Source of the DNA: Epiperipatus broadwayi
Taxonomy: Eukaryota > Onychophora > Udeonychophora > Euonychophora > Peripatidae
DNA length: 64,000 nt
Assembly: GCA_028023455.1 (NCBI GenBank)
Contig: JAQFVV010012441.1
Span: 2,727,911 to 2,791,910, forward strand
Reading direction: 5' to 3'
In this document: in pieces, positions 57,486-64,000 of the stretch
Position numbering within the stretch: position 1 is the stretch's first letter
How the letters are laid out: the number at the start of each line of letters is the position of its first letter
Position numbers and translations under genes: made by a program
Notes under the pieces: model-generated
The model's database searches: none
What the model saw: the letters and a program-made list of their open reading frames with translations, nothing else
Told to the model about the DNA's origin: nothing

Positions 57486-58631
57486 GATGATGATTTAGAA
57501 TATAAACAAAATAGGAAAACTGCTCTGCTCAACATGTAATAGACCAGCATTGCAGATAATATATATCCTTGGAAGGATGTAAAAGTTTTGCACCATAATG
57601 GCTACTTCAGACCGCTTTACTTTTTATTTTAGACTTTTGGTATATGTGACTTTCAAGATCAGAAAGGAGCCATAATTTTCAAGAATAAGGGACACAACAA
57701 CAACTATTGTTTGAATATTGTGTTTCTAACTATCCTTAGCTTGTGGTAACATTCATTTCAAATATTTGAATATTGTCTTCATTCTTGAATAAATCAGGGA
57801 GATCAAATGTGAATTAGAGTACAGTCTGCATATTTGATAGCTAAGGCAGGAATCTATATTTCTGTTCTCAAATCATCCCTGAAGATCCCCAAGATATAAT
57901 ATATATGTATGTTGAATTAAATATTTTCATGGATTGTTATTCAATTTAAAGATTTGAGTTTGAAGTAAAAAGATTCCTTTAGCTTCAACAAAAAACTCAA
58001 ACAAAAGAACTATTATAGGTTAATGGAAAAACTTATTTAGCTCAGGGATTGTCAGTTGATAATAATTGTTAATTTCTTGGCTACATCAAACTTTAAAGGT
58101 TATCTCTTTTTATTACATGGATATTATCTTCTCATTATACATACAATATTAATAGAATATCACAAATCCATCTTATATATAAAGGTCATCAGGATAGCAA
58201 TTATTAAAAAATGTTATATATGTATTATTGTCACTATTTTGGCTTTCAGTTTTTGAATCCAAAACTTCTGAATCGATAATTATTAAGCGTCCTTGTGTAA
58301 AAATCACCAATATTTTTTTTTTACTTTACAAAATAAAGAGTTTTTCTGCATGTTTAATGTATTAAATTGTTCCATCTGCAAGTTGAATTTGGAAATTTCT
58401 TCAAATAGCTAGGATTTTCTTAGCAAATTTTACATTTTTTTTTTTTGGATAACTGATTCATTGTCAATATAAATTTAGTTCACTGCCCAATTTTATTCTA
58501 CAATTGAGGTCTAACTTCTTAACTTGAAAGGTAAAGATATTAAAATAATTTGTGAATTTTAGCAAATGATTGTAAAACAAATGTATTTGAAGTGTCACAC
58601 ATGCCATTACCACACATGATATATATATTTA
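57486..58631. other. AT-rich non-coding stretch
   Basis: No gene or repeat is recognised. Confidence 0.5.
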
Positions 58632-58985
58632 TAAGGGATTTAAACCCATGCTTTCAAGCTCCCTTCAGATATCCAATCTATCTCACATAACCAATACACA
58701 TGTTTACACACATGTGAAAAAGATAAAATATCTCCAATATATATATTTTACGCTGAACCAACACATCAGTTGGTCCAGATCATCATCTTCCATACCTATA
58801 TATAATTTCTTCAGTTTACATCAAACTTTAATGGACAGGCTTCAATCTACTTCATTATCCAACTCTTTAGCTTTCCATATCATTGAAAATCTGATGATGG
58901 AACATCCAAATTCCTTGATGATGTCAATATTATTGTCATGCCTTTGTTGACCTTAAATCATTCTGACCCCTCATGTGTAGGATCT
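58632..58985 (-). repeat. Copy E of the hammerhead-bearing repeat, one arm plus centre
   Basis: It is collinear with 20,460-20,780: CTTTCAAGCTCCCTTCAG, CCAATACACATG, GAAAAAGATAAAATATCTCC, TTGGTCCAGATCATC, then the centre with TTAATGGACAGGCTTC and CATATCATTGAAAATCTGAT. The opposite arm is absent, so the copy is truncated after the centre. Confidence 0.7.
58688..58780 (-). ncRNA. Hammerhead-like ribozyme core with intact stem I (copy E)
   Basis: On the minus strand GACCAA before the core pairs in all six positions with TTGGTT directly after the putative cleavage nucleotide A (complement of 58,695). The core reads CTGATGT (58,769-58,763), a single change at A9. The GAAA position reads AAAA and stem II is shortened. 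Stem III keeps ATATAT with ATGTGT. It is decayed but the most informative copy for stem I. Confidence 0.4.
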
Positions 58986-60374
58986 TGTTCATTATATATA
59001 GAAACTAGCTGAAATTATATAAAATATTTATAGACTTACAAGTGTTAATTCACTAAAATGACTACAATTGATATTCTATCCTTTATTCAAACTTTTATCT
59101 TGCAATAGAGCTGCTGTTCATTATTATATCTATTAAGTATTGAAGCTTAGCATTGAATTGAGACATGAAACAATTGCAGGAAAACAAGAGTTGGGTTTGA
59201 TTTGCTATGGAGTAAGAGAAAACAGTTTGCAAAGGGAAAACAGATTTGTGAATGAAAAGAGTTCATTGACAAGTAGAGTGACTTGCATACATATCAATGT
59301 AAATAGGAAAAAAAAAATGCTAAAATGAATACTATTATGAGTAATGGAGATTTATATGGAAAAACTGCAGATGAAATAAAGTAATAGAAACATAGAAAAA
59401 ATAGTTATTGTTTTAGAGAAATGGTATAGTATAATTTTATTTAAGCAATAACTTTACATGCAGATATGTTATTGGAGAATTTATTGAATGTTCATTGAGG
59501 GTTTTTATTTTAAATGACTTGGATTTGGAGAGTGTGGTGATCATGAGATTTTATCAGAGTGATAAATGACTATTGCTAGTATGTATTGATTTGAAGATGA
59601 GGTCATGCAATATTCACATGCCTCTAGCAGCAGGTTAAGCACTTCCAAGCAATAACTGAGTTGATTTTTTTATTTTTTTATTTATCAATCTTGTTTATTT
59701 TTAGATGTAAGTATACTATTCTCTAATTATGCTAAACCATATAGAATAGAAACAATATATTATGATAAGGTTTAATGGTATTTAGTTATTATTCTTATTA
59801 TTTAAAATAATTATTTTTGTGCTATCACATTAGTAAAAAAAATCAGAATGTGTTTTGTATGAAAGTATTAACATCTTATTTTCTATACCTATTGTGGCAA
59901 AATGGGTGAATGAATGTTTATCTTGAATACATGTATAATTATTTAATATAGTGTATATATTTTTTGGGGATAATTATAAGATGTTTAATATTCTTTATAA
60001 TGAGTAACATTATCAGTTGTAAATTTATTATTATTGTTTTCTCAAGAAAAAAACAACTATGAGAGTAAATGAAGATGATATATATATATATATGTTTAGA
60101 AATTATTCAGAATATATGATACATTTATGAATGAAAATATGAAATTTAAATATTTGAAAGAATAGCTAAAAGTACAAGATGAATAAGTAATATTAAAAAA
60201 ATGCATTTCAACCATTTTATACTGAATTAAATATTAAAAGAAAGAAATATTAAAATTTGTTTATTTATATTTTTTGTCTCTAGTAATGAATAATCTTTTA
60301 TATGCCATTGATTGCTTATATTGAATAGGATATTTAATTTTGATATTGTATGTGTAATAAGAAATTACATATAT
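58986..60374. other. AT-rich non-coding stretch
   Basis: Short frames such as 59,140-59,328 are not supported by any resemblance. Confidence 0.45.
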
Positions 60375-60482
60375 TGATGATTATTTATATTTTTTATATA
60401 TGCGTTGTCATGTGTATCAGTGGTATGAGAAAGTGTGAATAGTTGAAGGATGCTTGAAAGTCTGTGTTCAAATCCCTATATT
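60375..60482 (+). repeat. Copy G of the hammerhead-bearing repeat, 3' half only
   Basis: It starts within stem III and keeps TGTCATGTGTATCAGTGG, TATGAGAAAGTG, GCTTGAAAGTCTGTGTTC and AAATCCCTATA. The core half is missing, so only the cleavage-side strand and the B-box-like tail remain. Confidence 0.6.
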
Positions 60483-60566
60483 TAGCCAAGTGATAAATTA
60501 ATTTATTCCTATAATTATAATTATTAACATTTGTAACTAAATTAATCATTTTATTTTGAGTATTAA

Positions 60567-60752
60567 TTTTACAAAACTGTTGGCAAAAGTTGTCTAAGAA
60601 TACATGAAAAATCACATACAGGTGAAAAGGTTTTCTCTAGTAGTTTATGTGATTACAAAGCAGCTTCTCAGAATGCATTGATAATGCATAAAAATTGTAA
60701 AGAAATTTATCATTTAAATTTCACAACATCAAATCCTGCTATGAAACCCTAA
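60567..60752 (+). pseudogene. C2H2 zinc-finger fragment, degenerate
   Basis: An open frame after a TAA stop reads KTVGKSCLRIHEKSHTGEKV, FSSSLCDYKAASQNALIMHK and then NCKEIYHLNFTTSNPAMKP before a stop. The HTGEK linker and the second half of a C2H2 finger (LIMHK) are recognisable, but the first zinc-binding Cys of the last finger reads Ser and the earlier finger lacks its cysteines. No ATG or splice acceptor is convincing. It is a decayed gene or retrocopy piece; a terminal exon of a real zinc-finger gene is less likely. Confidence 0.55.
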
Positions 60753-60893
60753 TGTTTGGATTTAGTGCAGAAATAGAATTTCTGGCTCTGAAGTTTAAAG
60801 TTCGCTGATGAATTTACAGAGTTTAACAATAAATTCAGTCGAGTGTTTTTTTTTTTTTATTCATTACTTTATTAATACATTATTTATTTAGAG

Positions 60894-61267
60894 TTATTTT
60901 GAATATAATCTATTCATTTTTAAATTCATTTAAATCTGATTTGAAACATTGGTACTGTTCTATTAGATGCAAAAGCACATAAATATGCCATTTACACGGC
61001 CGCCAGCGCCTGTGGCATTATTTCTATGCTAAAAGCACAGAAAGATGCCATTTTCGGCAGTCGGCCTGCTTTGTATTACACACTTTATCCTAATGCTCAC
61101 AGTTCAAAGTTTGCTACAGTATCGTATGAGGGTGTCTGGACTTCAGCCTGCCACAACTCTTCAAATATGCATGTCAAAGGAATTACCTTACAAGTCATCT
61201 GACCTATTATTTTGAGTATAATCTATTCATTTTTAAATTCATTTAAATCTGATTTGAAACATTTGTA
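60894..61267. repeat. 61-bp direct repeats flanking a 252-bp GC-richer insert
   Basis: TTATTTTGAATATAATC through GATTTGAAACATTGGTA (60,894-60,954) recurs at 61,207-61,267 with two differences. Between them lies a GC-richer block with CACGGCCGCCAGCGCC. The block is open in one frame for about 80 codons (KYAIYTAASACG, then RPALYYTLYPNAHSS, ending KGITLQVI), with no ATG at its start. It contains an internal near-duplicate (AAAGCACA.A.A.ATGCCAT at about 60,970 and 61,030). No family is recognised. Confidence 0.7.
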
Positions 61268-63149
61268 GAAAAAAAGCTATTTGTTAACCTAAGCTTAGAT
61301 AGATAATTTGAGTAGAGGAAGAGTGAAAAGTACCCTTCTTTTTCTTCTTTCTTCTCTATTCAATTTTTGTTAGCTCTATCACCATATCTAATATTGTACA
61401 ATTTGTTGCAGTCATTATTATATTAGATTTTAGCTATAGTTTTCCACTTTTTTATATATATATTTTTTACATTTATTATATGAATAATTTAAATATATTA
61501 GAGAGATTAAATCGATTTTTTTTTTTTCAAACTAAAAATATTTGTTTGTTTTCTAGAAAAGGTTACAAATACATTTTTGTAATAAAATTAATCTAGCTGT
61601 TTGATTGGATTAAGCTTTGTATCTTTTTGCAAATATATATATTTTACTTTATATATATATATATATGCAAAAACAATAATAATAATGGCTTTTTTCTCTG
61701 TTTTTTTTTTTTTTTTAAATCTACTCTTTCACTTTCTTTTTTTGAAATTAAAATGTAAAATCTACTTAGAGTAAAATAAAATAAAAAACGTCTCTGTGAA
61801 TAAAAATTATTAGATTCGCAAATAATTTTCTCATGTAACTTTTTTTTTTAGTTGTAAATAATTTAGATAAATATATATAAACACAAACACACATATAAGA
61901 GAGAATTTAAAATTATTGGCCGTTTATTAATGTATTCGAAATAATAAAGGCTCCTGGTTATAGTAGGCAGCACATCTCTACCAACTATAGCCATAACCTA
62001 GAATTTGAATAATGTGGAACTTGAATTTTTTTTTAGGAAACTGCCCTTAGTTAATCCAACTAAGTACTCCTTAGTGTTCAGTGGATCTTAGATTATTTGA
62101 TACTTGAGAATGCTCATGGTAATTTTAATATAGTTCTTCGCTAATTGTAATGGGGATATTATATTCTTATGGATACATAACTTACTAATTATTATCTTCA
62201 CTTCAAAAAAAAAAAAAAACGACGCATCTAATTTTATATTATTGCTATCTAGCATACTTTAGAACAATGATATAGTACAGATTCAATACTTACTCTGTCA
62301 CCCTCCCAAACTATGATCCCTTTCGTATTTATTGTTTAATTTTATTATAATTTTTAGATTCTTAGCAAATATATGAATAATATTTTCCAGGATGACTTGT
62401 CATTTGTTTATTTTTTTAAAAGTAGTTCAAATACTTATTTGTTATTGTGATGGTGGAATTAATTTATGTTATTGCTGTTTTCATCTCTTCACCATTACGT
62501 TTTTTAAGATTGTATGCTTTTTTAATGAATAGAATGGGCTCCCTGATATGAGCAGATTAGGATAATTTCAATTTAATTATTTATTTTTGAGACAAGAGTT
62601 TAATATAATCAAGATTATTGTTTGTTTTACTTGCTGATTACTACATTCTTAAAAATCTCTTACTATATAAGTTTCTTGGTTTATTAGAAAATTATAGTGG
62701 CTGTGTTTGAAGGCCTGCATATGGATTGCTTTTTTCACTTATTCTTCACTGCTAAATCTAAGATATGAAAATCATGTGGAGTGAAGGCAGAACTTATGTG
62801 GGGATTTTAGAAAATCTCATAATTGGGATTTTGAATGTATTTCATGTTTGCAAGTGTCTTGAATCCAAAGTTGACTTAATATAAAAAAATACTTTTTATT
62901 TTAAAAGTCCTCGATAATTTTTGAAAATTGCAGTTTTCAGCTTATTGTTAAATAGAGTCAAATATTAATTATGTATAATAGTATTTCCATATTTATCTTA
63001 TTGATCCAAATGCATGTCTTAGAAAATAAAACAGTTAATAGATGTGGACATTTAGTATGCAGATTCTGTAAATTTTGGGGACTTTTTTTTTACTACCCAA
63101 TTTTTAATTTGAATATAATTAATTGGCTGGTTATTAATAGTTCAACAAT
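61268..63149. other. AT-rich non-coding stretch
   Basis: A tRNA-like relic is at about 61,947-62,018. A short RCGHLVCRFC pattern at about 63,043-63,072 is treated as chance. No gene is supportable. Confidence 0.45.
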
Positions 63150-63620
63150 CATCTGATCAAGCAATACAAAAAAGGGCAGCTAGAACCTAAGTTCCTAGAT
63201 TTTATAATCAAGATGAATTTGAATACTTTACCTACTAAATATTTTTTACATCACAGAATAATATACAGGTCAGTTGATCCATTCTGTGGCCTTTGCCATA
63301 TGGCTGAGGAGACTTTACAGCATATAATTTTCAACTGCAAGGCCTTGGAGCAGACTAGATGCAATCTGCAGGGGAAATACAGAAAACAAAATACTACAAT
63401 GATGCATATTACGTCAACTTACAAAGATAGGTCTGTACCAGCCATAAGGGCCTCAACGTTATCTTATATGCACTTTGGTGCACTAGGTGTGCATTCGTAT
63501 TGGGTAATAATCCCAGAAGGCATCCAGCCACATTTGAGAATAAATTAATTAAAATTCAAGTTAGGGTCAAGCAGATCACCAGCCCGAATATTTATGCAGC
63601 TACTTGGTCCCTGCTCAGAC
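63150..63620 (+). pseudogene. LINE C-terminal zinc-knuckle fragment
   Basis: The frame 63,213-63,548 gives FLHHRIIYRSVDPFCGLCHM, AEETLQHIIFNC and KALEQTR. The C..C...ET..H....C arrangement with a downstream R is the C-terminal zinc knuckle of many LINE polyproteins, downstream of RT. Its words differ from the other LINEs here, so it is a further family. The piece is short and truncated on both sides. Confidence 0.65.
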
Positions 63621-64000
63621 AAACAGCAAAGTTATAAAGAACGAAGTTGCTGGTTTATGGATAAACTGTAAGTTTTTAATGATTCCAAATATGATCATGG
63701 GACTTTGGGTTTGAAGAAGAAACTAGAATATAAAGGCTGTGAGATAAAGAAATTCATATAATGTCTTCCATGATATACCACGAGATTGGAAATCAAAAAA
63801 CAATGATGAAATTATATCTCCTATTTCCAAAGAATTAAAGAAAGTATGGTCCAGATTATGCTCCTATTGGATAATAATATGCTTAATTGACATTTCTGAA
63901 GTGGATAGAATCATGTACAAATTGCCTGTATAGATATGTACTTTTAAAAAAATGAATATTGTAGCACTCGAAATTGAACTGACAATAATAAGATTGATTA
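63621..64000 (+). other. Possible further retroelement remnant
   Basis: Frames around 63,710-63,900 give LKKKLEYKGCEIKKF and IPRDWKSKNNDEIISPISKE, then LKKVWSRLC, with stops. They look like decayed coding sequence continuing from the LINE fragment, but I cannot assign a domain. Confidence 0.25.

Noticed and set aside
62971-63156. RING-finger-like CGHLVCRFC segment
   Set aside because: The preceding C..C pair and proline of a RING domain are missing and the frame has no other similarity.

Overview
The window is nuclear DNA from an AT-rich invertebrate animal. The evidence is an intron-split exon of V-ATPase subunit A with proper splice signals, several non-LTR (LINE) and Penelope-like retroelements, tRNA-derived SINEs with perfect target-site duplications, DNA-transposon remnants, and long AT-rich stretches with no open frames. 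There are no operons, ribosome-binding sites or other prokaryotic features. I cannot name the species from the sequence.

Host genes are sparse. The only confident host coding sequence is a 46-codon exon of the V-ATPase catalytic subunit A at 4343-4480 (+). No other exon of that gene was found, so most of the window is either its very long intron(s) or intergenic DNA. Two weaker host-like candidates are a possible signal-peptide first exon at 40105-40193 and a decayed C2H2 zinc-finger piece at 60567-60752.

Mobile DNA dominates. 7.5-12.1 kb holds a structurally intact, probably recent Penelope-like element: a 787-residue reverse transcriptase plus GIY-YIG endonuclease, preceded by a direct partial copy and an inverted partial copy. 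Decayed Penelope-like copies lie at 19.9-20.2, 28.4-30.3 and 46.9-47.5 kb. LINE fragments of at least five kinds lie at 1.9-2.5, 25.5-26.5, 30.4-31.9, 36.65-36.8, 43.2-43.4, 47.8-48.2, 51.7-55.0, 57.0-57.5 and 63.1-63.6 kb. A hAT element with a perfect 8-bp duplication (14.66-15.56 kb), a TA-flanked MITE (16.18-16.78 kb), a TTAA-flanked 173-bp MITE (27.63-27.80 kb), two tiny tRNA-like SINEs (22.2 and 44.2 kb) and a 2.5-kb foldback-type element (22.57-25.13 kb) complete the set.

The most interesting observation is a dispersed repeat family (copies near 0.1, 3.5, 20.5, 21.0, 29.3, 58.7 and 60.4 kb). Its consensus can be folded by hand into a type I hammerhead ribozyme: CUGAUGA core, closed stem II, GAAA, stem III closing on GUA, and a six-pair stem I. 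Two copies sit head to head in a foldback at 20.5-21.1 kb. The individual copies are mostly decayed, so the claim rests on the consensus, on copy-to-copy pairing-preserving changes, and on the copy at 29.3 kb, whose core and stem II are intact.
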